Below the pieces are notes generated by a model, which was not told where the DNA came from, searched no databases, and was given only the letters and a program-made list of their open reading frames with translations. The position numbers and the translations under genes were made by a program. Below, piece after piece: positions 34,657-43,392 of a stretch of DNA of 64,000 bases (its first letter is position 1; each line of letters starts with the position of its first letter). Source of the stretch: Ilyonectria destructans (Eukaryota > Ascomycota > Sordariomycetes > Hypocreales > Nectriaceae); contig JAHEWK010000009.1 of assembly GCA_020740775.1 (NCBI GenBank), forward strand, positions 2,294,001 to 2,358,000, read 5' to 3'.

Positions 34657-34991
34657 TGACGCATCTAACCTTGGCCACCTCGTCGAATCCGTGCTCGATG
34701 GCCTCGGCGATGGGAATATCCTCCTTCCATGACCGTCTTGAATCCTGCGGCCACGTTGGGCGTCAGCCCGTGCCGAAGGGCACGGCCGATATTGAATGCG
34801 TCGGAATCTTGGCGGAGATCCTCCATCATGAAGCCGCTCTCTAGGGTTGTTCCAAAGTGAGACATGCAGAACTGGCCTGGAGACGCAGTCTTGGTCTTGC
34901 TCCAATCGCCGTAGAGCTGGTACATGTCGCCCATCCGCCCTGAGATATCACCCTTGGTCGAGCGCTCCCCATTGAAGTATTCCCCTATCAT
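34556..34991 (-). pseudogene. Unrecognised coding relic, frameshifted
   Basis: A minus-strand frame starts MIGEYFNGERSTKGDISGRM and runs through QFCMSHFGTTLESGFMMEDL and NIGRALRHGLTPNVAAGF. Near 34726 the coding pattern switches frame to DIPIAEAIEHGFDEVAKVRC and continues to a TAA at 34556-34558. The steady coding-like composition across the frame change suggests a damaged gene or gene end rather than chance. I cannot assign a family. It abuts and slightly overlaps the 3' end of the alcohol dehydrogenase relic on the other strand. Confidence 0.4.
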
Positions 34992-35124
34992 GCCGGGTTA
35001 CTACTTGTTGTTGTGCAGTGGAAATTCGCCCCAACATGGAGGCGTGAAGTGGAAAGGAGTAAAGGAGTAGCCGGCGATGAACAAATACAGGGCAGTGCAA
35101 GACTATAGGAAACAATTTACAACG

Positions 35125-35171
35125 AAAAAAAAAGAATAAAAAAAGAAGCACCTTGAACAAGGTGTATTGCC
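35125..35171 (-). terminator. Pol III-type terminator after tRNA-Met
   Basis: Reading on the minus strand just after the tRNA discriminator base, the trailer contains a perfect hairpin (CACCTTG, two-base loop, CAAGGTG; 35149-35164). It is followed by runs of seven T (35138-35144) and nine T (35125-35133). T runs of this length are the standard stop signal for RNA polymerase III. This supports a Pol III transcript and an active tRNA gene. Confidence 0.75.
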
Positions 35172-35354
35172 TAGCAATTGCACGTTTCGATCGTGCGACT
35201 GGATTCGGAGTCAGTTGATGCTGATGGTCGATGTATGCTAGTATGAGACGTACCCTCCGGGTTATGAGCCCGGCTGATGCAAGTTAGTTTTCGAACCAAT
35301 GATTTGAGATGCTTGGAATGTAAACATACCGCGCTTCCACTGCGCCAAATTGCT
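35172..35354 (-). tRNA. Initiator tRNA-Met (CAT) split by two spliceosomal-type introns
   Basis: Minus strand, three tRNA segments: 35330-35354 (25 nt), 35254-35273 (20 nt) and 35172-35198 (27 nt). Joined, they make exactly 72 nt. Acceptor AGCAATT pairs with AATTGCT plus A73; positions 8-9 are TG; the D stem is GCGC/GCGC with loop AGTGGAA. The anticodon arm is CCGGG-CTCATAA-CCCGG, with the initiator's G:C pairs. The variable loop is AGGTC, and the T arm is GCACG-ATCGAAA-CGTGC. The A54-type T loop and CAT anticodon identify the initiator. Intron 1 (35274-35329, 56 bp, after position 26) starts GTATGT, has AACTAAC near its end and finishes CAG. Intron 2 (35199-35253, 55 bp, after position 46) starts GTACGT, has AACTGAC and finishes CAG. 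Neither is at the canonical 37/38 site. Box A (TGGCGCAGTGG, 35337-35347) and box B (GATCGAAAC, 35184-35192) are intact, about 144 bp apart. Confidence 0.9.
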
Positions 35355-37073
35355 TTCTTGGATGGCGTGTTCCGTGCTAAAGTTCCATTATCTCCGCCCG
35401 CGCTGTGCCCTAGCCCTGGGCGGAGACTGGACCCCATTTCTATGTGGGGTATAAAGCCTCACCACTATCGCCGCCATCCTCACATGTGGGATCCTCAGCA
35501 GACTTGCAGCCTCCACAAACAGTAGCCAGCCCTATCTATACTTGCACCATCACGTGGTCCCTTTTTTCATGATTGTATACAACAGCGAGGCACGAATCCT
35601 CAGACTCCTCACCCTAACACAATCGCCAGGGTCGTAGCACAAACAAGCCTTCAATTAGGTCTTATTGGCGGGAGTCTTCTTATGTAATACTTCGGTGGTG
35701 GTACTTGTGGCCTTGGATCGCTTCCACAGTGGTGAGGCAGCATTATCAAAGTAGGCGGTATACATATGTCCTTAAGGTATATCTTAAGAGTCGGAGGCGA
35801 GCTGCGATGACCCTTTAAATTAAGAGGTTGAGCTGAACGACATTAAAGCTAATGATGGTATTTGAGAATAATATATCGGGCTATATAGTTTTGTAACTCT
35901 AATACACCGTGTTTGTTGCATATGGCAACGTCGTGCTGATAGTTGACGTAAGGCCGCATCTCTATCTCTAGTAGTATAGTCTCGCAGAACTTGTATTTGT
36001 TACAGAAGTGCTGATTATAAATATAGTCCCCTAGAAGCAGCCAGATGCTGCGATTTCCCAAGCCAATACCAGATCACTGGTAATCATAAATACCGGCGAA
36101 GACAAAGTCAGCCATACTAAGGGGCTGGATCAAAACCCCAGTGTTTGACACCAACCAGGAGACTACCTGATCCTTTCTCCGAGGCTTCCGCGCTCAGTCT
36201 GTCATTTCCTACGGAATCCCATGGACCAGGTAGAACCGAGACAAGTATAATTGCGAAATGTTCCGAGTGGCTTCTTACCTTCATTGTCTGTCCTTTTCCC
36301 TAATGGGGCTTGATTAGCTACTTGATACTGGTGATTAACACCACCCCAACAGAAACAGCAAACTCGACGAGATACGCAGCTATCTATATACTGATCTTAT
36401 GCCACAGTAGTGCGCCATAGAGTGTCAAACATTTGTTATACTAAAGGTGGACTCTTCTCAATCACATAGATCAACATTAGTCTCTCCCTCTAGTGCTAAT
36501 AAATCATCCCTCCACCGGACCTTGCTCGTCTCGAAGGTGGCGCCTGGCATAACAAGGACTCGGCTCAGCATCCGGAATCAAATCATGTAATGCCTCCTTT
36601 GCACCAAGTCAAGCTTCTTAGCGAGCTCGAATCCCACATAACCAGCTTACGAAGCTCACAAAAGCACAGACGCTGAGAGTAGAGCAAAACCCCTGTCCTA
36701 CCCCTTGCTTTTAGCGTGTGTTTGAGGGCACTAATCACTTCTTGGAGTAGTGCGCAGCATCTCGGAAGCACCCTCGGAAAGAGAGGTCTGGACCTCTCGG
36801 GAACCTTGAGATAAACGCGTCACAGAGGAGGCTTCATTAGTAACCAAATGATTAAACTTACAAATCTCGGCTTTGTCAATCACCAAGTGAATTTATCAGC
36901 ATTGAACTATCAACGGTAATCTTAGTGGAGCCATATCGAAGCCTGACTGACTTGGCGTCAGTAAACAGCTGTTTAATTACTTGTTAAATGCTGCTCTTGT
37001 CAGAAAAGGGATCACTACCTCCTGTCTCTTAGGCTAGATCTCTTCTCTTCTACCGGTCCAAAACTCACTTGCA
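35355..37073. other. Gene-free region between tRNA and pirin gene
   Basis: About 1.7 kb without a supportable protein gene. The part next to 35354 is the tRNA leader. The remainder is AT-rich and unique, ending with the pirin promoter. No further tRNA arms were seen. Confidence 0.4.
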
Positions 37074-37928
37074 ATGCGTCAGCCAACAAGCCAAATCAAG
37101 ATCCGGCTGCTTCGGAGCGACGATCGTCACCATTCAAACCATGGCTGGCTCAATTCGCATGCCAGTCTATCCTATGCGGACCGGCATTCTGTCAAGTCCT
37201 CTGAGTTTTCCACGCTCTGCGTAGTGAACGAAGACCTAGTCGCACCAAAGTCTGGCTTTCCACAGCATCCACATGCCGAGTTTGAGATATTCAGCTATAT
37301 CATCTCAGGGGAGCTGACTCACCGCGACTCCACCATGGGGAGCATAAAGGGTGGCCAAGGTGGCGAATCCATAGTCATGCGCCGCGGGGACGTCCAGTTC
37401 ACCACTGCTGGCATCGGCCTTACACATTCTGAGACGAATGAGCATCCGACGGATATCACACAATTTCTGCAAATCTGGGTGAAACCTTGGAAAAGGCGGT
37501 TGCAACCGCGATATCACACACGCCACTTCGACGATGACGCCAAGCGTCGAGGCTTCGTCACTATTTTGTCGCCTTTGAAAGCAGGCCCCGAGGGTGGCCC
37601 CGAGGATGAGGCGCAATCAGAACCTCTTGTCCCAGGTACGATCCCTATACATGCAGACTTTTTCATGGCAGCCGGTATAGTCAAGCACGAGGGCACACTC
37701 TCGTGGAAAGTGGGTGCTTCTGCCCAACTTTCAACCAAGCGCAATCTTTTCATCCATGTTCCATTGCTTAGTGGGAGCAAAGCAAAGATCCGCTTTGATT
37801 CTGGGGAGGAGGTGACCCTCCGGGAGGGGGACGGCGCGTTTGTTGAAGATATAGAAGCAGGTAGCAGCATGTATGTAGATGGCGTTAGCCTTGTCGAGAC
37901 CGAGCTAGTTGTGTTAGACTTGGCATAA
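37074..37928 (+). CDS. Pirin-family cupin protein
   Basis: 284 residues, intronless. The N-terminal cupin has the metal-binding motif HPHAEFEIFSYIISGELTHR (His at about 63 and 65, Glu and His following), the pirin equivalent of HPHRGFE. It continues with GDVQFTTAGIGLTHSE and FLQIWVKPW. The C-terminal cupin (about 200-284) ends GDGAFVEDIEAGSSMYVDG. Pirins are iron-binding proteins with quercetinase or transcription-cofactor roles. Which of these applies here cannot be told. No signal peptide is seen, so it should be cytosolic or nuclear. It is complete in length for the family. Confidence 0.93.
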   Translation: MRQPTSQIKIRLLRSDDRHHSNHGWLNSHASLSYADRHSVKSSEFSTLCVVNEDLVAPKSGFPQHPHAEFEIFSYIISGELTHRDSTMGSIKGGQGGESIVMRRGDVQFTTAGIGLTHSETNEHPTDITQFLQIWVKPWKRRLQPRYHTRHFDDDAKRRGFVTILSPLKAGPEGGPEDEAQSEPLVPGTIPIHADFFMAAGIVKHEGTLSWKVGASAQLSTKRNLFIHVPLLSGSKAKIRFDSGEEVTLREGDGAFVEDIEAGSSMYVDGVSLVETELVVLDLA

Positions 37929-38152
37929 GATAGGGTTATGTCTTCTAGATTTGCTATAGTTATAGTAGAGAAGAGATAGGTCACTATTAGGAGTATATAG
38001 CATATATAGTTATAGGGATCGTGTTTTTTTACCCCGAAAGATGCAAGATGAATACCCCGCCTGTTCACTCCATGGTGAGAACCCTACAAGGGCCACAGAA
38101 AGCCCGCCAACATCATCACTCAAACAATGAAGCATGAGACGCAACAGACCAC

Positions 38153-38314
38153 CTACATCTCTTGATATGTGGATATAAATATCCCGTCAACAGGAAGTTC
38201 GCAACCGCCATCGGGACGGCGATATTTCGTCATGAACTGGCCAAACTCGGCATCGATCATAGCAACGATTTCATCAACAGAAAATGTCGCTGTTGCCGCT
38301 TCTGTGGAAGCCAT
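38153..38314 (-). CDS. Small hypothetical protein, 53 residues
   Basis: A short minus-strand frame with a favourable start context (CAAAATGG) encodes MASTEAATATFSVDEIVAMI and ends PVDGIFISTYQEM. It contains one amphipathic helix-like stretch and a DGGCE segment with a single Cys. No signal peptide or known motif is visible. It could be a real small gene, a terminal exon of something larger, or a chance frame. There is no supporting neighbour. Confidence 0.3.
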   Translation of the reverse strand: MASTEAATATFSVDEIVAMIDAEFGQFMTKYRRPDGGCELPVDGIFISTYQEM

Positions 38315-38932
38315 TTTGCCATCGATCATAGATGAAATGTAAAGTTGTGGAAGATGTGGGAGACAAAGACTTGGTCAGCGTATGAAAGGAAAGGACTGAA
38401 GGGGGGCACATACGGTCTGGCGGCCTGGCGATTGTAAGAAGTTCCCGCATGGTCGGGTATGTAGATGAGAAACTCAAGCTTACCTGGCTGGTAGTGACAT
38501 TGTGGATTCTGGCAAGGACCGAGAATGACATTGACGGAACTGGATTGTAAATATCGGAGGCCGATGGCAATCAGTCCAATATAACGGTTTTCTGAGGTCG
38601 CTCCCTAAAGATCGATGGATGGTTTGCCCGAGAGGTGGACTGCGCATACCGAGAGTCCGAGACGATACGACAAAAGCGGCATGACCCGAAGGTCGACCCC
38701 CTGTAGTGGAGCTGTTGGTGACCTCTCGGAGCTGTGGACTGATAGTCCCGAACTTGTGAAAGCCGAGTTCTACGGAGAGTCCACGCTCTGGACGACAAGT
38801 GACCGGGCATGTCATAGCCCACTGGCTGCTGATGGATATATATAACTCGCACCACTACTTTGTGGCGACGCCCCTCTCGTAGCTCCTCGCCTCTCATAAA
38901 CAACAGGCAGTTGGTCCTAACGATTGGCCGAC

Positions 38933-39240
38933 ATGGAATCCGTAGATGTTATCATTATCGGTGCAGGTAAAGCCGTACTGTGCTTGCTCCACCACCCGTT
39001 TGCATACACTGACCGACATTGCTCCGCAGGCGTCTTCGGACTTGCCGTGGCCGGGACGTAGGCCACGGCCAATCCCAATGCCAAAATCGTCGTGCTTGAG
39101 TCGGCCTCGAGCTTGGGAGGTACATGGGCGAAGCACCGACTCTACCCGGGATTGAAGACCACTAGCATCCTGGGAACCTATGAGTGGCCGGACTATCCCA
39201 TGAGTCCCCTCAACTTCGAAGTCACCCCCTGCTGGATGGT
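38933..39240 (+). pseudogene. N-terminal relic of a flavin-binding monooxygenase
   Basis: The first exon (38933-38966) encodes MESVDVIIIGAG, the start of a GxGxxG FAD-binding fold. After a 63-bp GT-AG intron the second exon gives GVFGLAVAGT, then a TAG stop (39059-39061). It then reads in frame NPNAKIVVLESASSLGGTWA and RLYPGLKTTSILGTYEWPD. Similarity ends at about 39220 and the rest of the roughly 500-residue enzyme is missing. The in-frame stop plus truncation make it a pseudogene. Intact relatives are class B-type monooxygenases that often serve secondary metabolism. Confidence 0.82.
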
Positions 39241-39690
39241 GTCATCCTCGTCACCTCGGTCCATGCTTGGCTCGAGAAGCTCGTCTACATGCACCTCCTG
39301 ACATGGCTCGTGCCGTTCAGACACATAGCTTATAGTACTCTCAAGAATTTGATTGATGCACCGTTTCCGCATTGTATTGTCTCAATTCTTCACTATTTAT
39401 CTCTTCCTCTCTCTTGTATCTTGCCAACCTATTCTGACTCCCTCTTAGAATCCATCCTAGGCTTTGAAATGCACTGATACTTTCAAATGTGCCTGAGAAA
39501 CTTATTTAAAATGCGACGTACTACGGCGACTTTTTCAAACTAGACCCTTTTTCATTTCCACCTTATCAGGCTCCCATGGATGAATGATGACTTCACATTT
39601 GTCCCCATTGCTTTGTCGGCATCTTCCAGATCCACATAGTTCATTGTTGCTGAATCACTATCTGACAATCCCAGGGCCCTATCACGAGAG
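39241..39690. other. Intergenic region
   Basis: About 450 bp between the monooxygenase relic and the receptor gene. It is pyrimidine-rich with no gene seen. Confidence 0.4.
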
Positions 39691-40922
39691 TCATGAGAGG
39701 ATCCGTTTCTGGTCAGATAAGTCGCTCATATTGCCATCTTCTCCGCTGCTCTGGAAGTTCGACGATGACGAGCTTGGACGTTGGGTGAGGGTCTTGAGCT
39801 TCGTGTAAACGAGGCGAAGAAGAGGCTGAAGCGCTGGAAAGCTAGCACACCAGAGCCCCATGTGCATTTCGAGAACATTCCAGGTACACACGCGAATCGC
39901 TTTGTAGGTTCTGCAAGGGCATGTCAGCATGTATACATAGCCTCAACCAGGTGAAGGGAGACAAACGTATCAGTCCTAAAATCTGTCGTGAGGAACATGC
40001 AGGTCTTGACGATCCCGGCGATGACAGCCAGGAAGCCAAAGCTGAAGACAAGAATCACCTTGATGGCTTTGGGATCGAAGATCATGGTCGTGTAGACAAT
40101 CCAAACAGGGAGGCCGAATAAAACCACATCGAGGCAGGTACTTATGATTGAGTGCACCAACACCATGATGCCTTTTGTGCGATTCGCCACGCAATGTACG
40201 TCGGGGAATTCAACATGGAAAGCATCACTGCCGGTTAGTCAGAAGGCAAATAATGGCGAATATGGAGGATTCAGAGAGGGCAAGCATACTAAACAGGGGA
40301 ACACGCAAACGTATAAACGAAAAGTGCGGTAAGAGTTGTGCAAATAGTGACGGCGCTGGTTGCCCATACAAATTTCATGTGAGCGTCTAGTAATCATCAG
40401 CCATGGGCCACGACATGTAGAATTACCCAGTACCGTTTATGCAGAAACGAGGAAGAAATGCCAGGATCGATAGTCGAACAAAGCAGCCGGCTAAAAAGAT
40501 TAATAGTGTGTTGACAGACAGCAGCTGTGTCGCCATCAAGTCAGCAGTGAGCGGATGGGGTCTTTGGTCAGGAAGCAAGTCCGTACTGAGAACCAGGCAT
40601 TCAATTGTTCCTGTGATAGCGTCCAGAGATGAGACCCGCTCCCGTACCGGACCATGACCATTTCCATGGCAGACACGGTGATAACGAGCGGCTAGAGAAC
40701 TCATGAGACACGGCCATGCAAAGCATAGAGTATGCAACTCACAAATGTTACGAGAACAATGATGTCGTCCCATCCGTGGGCCTTGATCATGAAGAATCGG
40801 ACATAGAGACGGGTAAAGACGAGGACTGTAGTGGTCGCAATCAGGAAGGCGTTGAGGTTGACGATGATGTGGCCTTCAGATCCGCTCTCGCCCGCCGACG
40901 CGGCGTCCGATGCGGCCGCCAT
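39691..40922 (-). CDS. PTH11/rhodopsin-domain seven-helix receptor-like protein
   Basis: Six exons on the minus strand: 40743-40922, 40587-40691, 40434-40524, 40290-40386, 39967-40227 and 39691-39910. All junctions are GT-AG with introns of 47-62 bp, giving 317 residues. Helices visible in order are LNAFLIATTTVLVFTRLYVR, VLVTFPLVITVSAMEMVMV, LLSVNTLLIFLAGCFVRLSI, WATSAVTICTTLTALFVY, VLVHSIISTCLDVVLFGL and KVILVFSFGFLAVIAGIV. YGSGSHLWTLSQEQL is the loop typical of the fungal rhodopsin domain. No CFEM domain precedes it. These are plasma-membrane receptor-like proteins. The start MAAASDAASAGE was preferred over an upstream in-frame ATG (41090). Intron 5 has the less common donor GTTTGT. Confidence 0.85.
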
Positions 40923-42740
40923 GCGAAGCGTCAGTGTCGGGTACGATTGTCGGCGTCCTGCATGAGCGGGAGTCGATGATGGCCCGCGGATGATCGACGA
41001 TGGAGAAAGGACCGGACCTAGCAGGGATGGGGGGGTCAAGATCTTAAGGGAATGCAGAGGTGGACACCAAGACCCAGTGTCCAAGTCCACTAATCTGGCG
41101 AGGCCAATGGACGCTGTCTTTCTTTGCGCTCTGACACAGAGTGGCTTGCTCTGACCCGTAGTGGCTTGCTCTGACCCGTCATCAGTGTCATCGTAACAGG
41201 GGACGCAAGCTATGGATAGAGTGGCGCATTGGACATCCCGGTTGCGGAAAGGTCCTCCGTGCTGCCGGTATTAAATCTGGGGTTGGAGCTCCAATCGGAG
41301 AGGAGCCGTGGTTTGGCTTGTTACCGGATTCAGCTGGTGTCGGGATCCAGCGAAACCCTTGTATCGGCCGAGTCTGGGGAGGTGATGGATCCGTTACGGT
41401 CAATTTGATCGTTGCAATAGTCTCAATTGATGATGATCGCGATGATCTTCCGGTCATCCGGACCGGCCGGAAGAGGGGTTATCTGACCCCCCCTCATGAC
41501 TAAGGTCCTGATATCAATCTATTAAAGGTTTCCTAGTAAAGGGTCTCTCTCTCTCTCTCTGTCCAACAGGAGGTAATACCGTATACTACGTAGTAGGCTC
41601 GATAAATTGGCCAAGTCTAGCACCGTATTTAGTATGGTCTTGGCAGCTTGATCAGCTTAACTGTGGGTTTGATCGACCTTCCATCCAATAGGCTCAGGTA
41701 GCAGGTACTTTGACATTGCGCTAGGGTTGGTTGGCCAATTTATCGAGTCGATACGGTGATTCTGGAAAGACGAGGATGGTCTGCGTGCGGGACGCTCTGA
41801 GATGTGTATTAAATATTCTTTGAAGGATTTCGGGCGGTCGGGGACATGTGGGCTAGCTGGTTGCTAGCAGGGATGTAATGGGGATACGTAGGGGAGGAAG
41901 CTGAGCACAAAGGGCAGGAATATACCCTTCTTTCCATAGAATTTTTCCTTGAGTAAGTAAGGCACCAAGCTTAACAATATTATCGCCTCAGAGAATAAAG
42001 ATCTTTTGCCTTGAACTTTTGAGAGATTTTATCAGATATTTGTAGCAGCTGTTACGATCCTTGTCCAATCTAAGTCTTCCACCACGCCAATTGCTGGGCT
42101 GCCGCGGGCCTCATCGATGCCTTGCCACGATCCTTTTCTGCGGCCGACCCTATACAGCATCTAATTAAATGCTTTCCTTCTAGGAGACATAAGCCACAGA
42201 TAAATCCGACCACAGGCGCGTTGTCAGGTGCCGGAATGCAACAGCTGGATCCAGGCCTCCCTGAACGCCGGATTCGGCAAAGACCAGCAATCTACATTCC
42301 ATAGCTGCAGCAAGCTAGCTGCAGTTATGCTGAAGGAAGCCTGTATAAATAGCTAGGAACAGCCGCCTTTTGGTAGGAAGGTCAGAGATCAATACAGTCA
42401 CAACCCTATCACTACCCTACAGCTGCTACCTAGTAGCTGATCTGCCCTCTTCACTCCTTATTGTGTATTCTAGCTCTGATACGCGTAGTCTGGTGCGGCT
42501 TGAGGCCGACCAAGCAAGTCGCCTGTGCGACGCTTTTCTATGCACTCCCTTAAGGAACGGCAGATAATTTGGGGTGTTGGTCATTGACCTTTTTCACCGC
42601 TAAAGCATTCATCTTACGGCGCATAGAACACAGTCGAGGTAGCTGATATAAAGGCGTCCAACCCGAAAGTTGCCGCCTTACTAACTAAAATCTAGTAACA
42701 GCTTAAAGCGAATATCCACCATTGGTCAGACAATAATTTG
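40923..42740. other. Gene-free region with a MITE-like element
   Basis: About 1.8 kb. It holds the receptor promoter, a repeated GTGGCTTGCTCTGACCCGT unit near 41142-41178, a (CT)n run near 41546-41562, and the inverted-repeat element at 41598-41747. No coding gene is supported. Confidence 0.5.
41598..41747. mobile_element. MITE-like element with 17-bp terminal inverted repeats
   Basis: CTCGATAAATTGGCCAA at 41598-41614 is the exact reverse complement of 41731-41747. Together they bound a 150-bp non-coding segment. Just inside each end there is a further match (CTAGC). The size, perfect ends and lack of coding capacity fit a miniature inverted-repeat transposable element. A clear target-site duplication is not visible, so the class is open. 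Confidence 0.55.
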
Positions 42741-43392
42741 CTAAGGACACTGGTCAACCTGAGTGAGAATGACATTCCAGTCGCTAGAAATATCAAACAG
42801 CTGTCCACGGGTGACTGTTTCTCCATTTTGAGCGGGAGAAGTGCAATAATCAACAATGCCCTGTGCAAAGTCGGCCACCCAATTGGTTGGAATGAAAATA
42901 GGTATGGTTTTCTAAAGTGATTCTTAGCTTTCACCCCTATTGTAGCTGGAGACGATAGTTTAGGGCAGACATACATCGTTGCATACTTTGACCGCCGCTC
43001 CTGTCCTCTTAATGGCGTCTGGAAGGAACCCAATTGGAGTACACTTTATGATTTCACAGTTGCCTGGTCCAACATCGAGTCCTATCCAACTTCGATCATC
43101 TATCGCGGAAGGGGGGGCAGTCCGAAGCGCAGAAATATCGTCTTGGAAGCCGCTAGTTTGCTCTTGCACTCCAACAAAGCAGAGAGGTGGCCAGTTCTGA
43201 GATATTGTCAGTTCTGATTAAATATAAAATACAAAAGACTTGGGTGAAGATCTTAAAGGAAAGGAGACCCACCGAGGTTCCGTGTTCAGGCAACCAAGTA
43301 GGTACGGGAGGCCAGTTGTTGGGGTCAGTCCTCGCGGTCGCAGCAGTTGAAAAGACTGCAGTGGCCATGGCGAGGGCAGATAAGAACATCAT
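42741..43392 (-). CDS. Small secreted cysteine-containing protein, effector-like
   Basis: Three exons on the minus strand: 43273-43392, 42975-43196 and 42741-42911, all in phase 0, giving 170 residues. A signal peptide (MMFLSALAMATAVFSTAATA) is followed by RTDPNNWPPVPTWLPEHG. The mature part has six cysteines (PLCFVG, GNCEIIKC, KVCND, DYCTS, DQCP), an even number that would allow three disulfides. There is no membrane anchor or GPI signal. The length, secretion and cysteine content fit candidate effectors, but I recognise no named family. A 17-bp direct repeat lies in its promoter (43578-43594 and 43619-43635). Confidence 0.72.

Noticed and set aside
35251..35276. Isolated tRNA-Met anticodon arm as a mere pseudogene fragment
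   Set aside because: First thought to be a relic, but the matching D arm, T arm and acceptor halves all lie nearby in order and fit together exactly after removal of two GT-AG segments.
35171..35437. 88-codon minus-strand open frame over the tRNA locus
   Set aside because: Its peptide is the translation of the tRNA arms and the two introns; the RNA structure explains the sequence far better.
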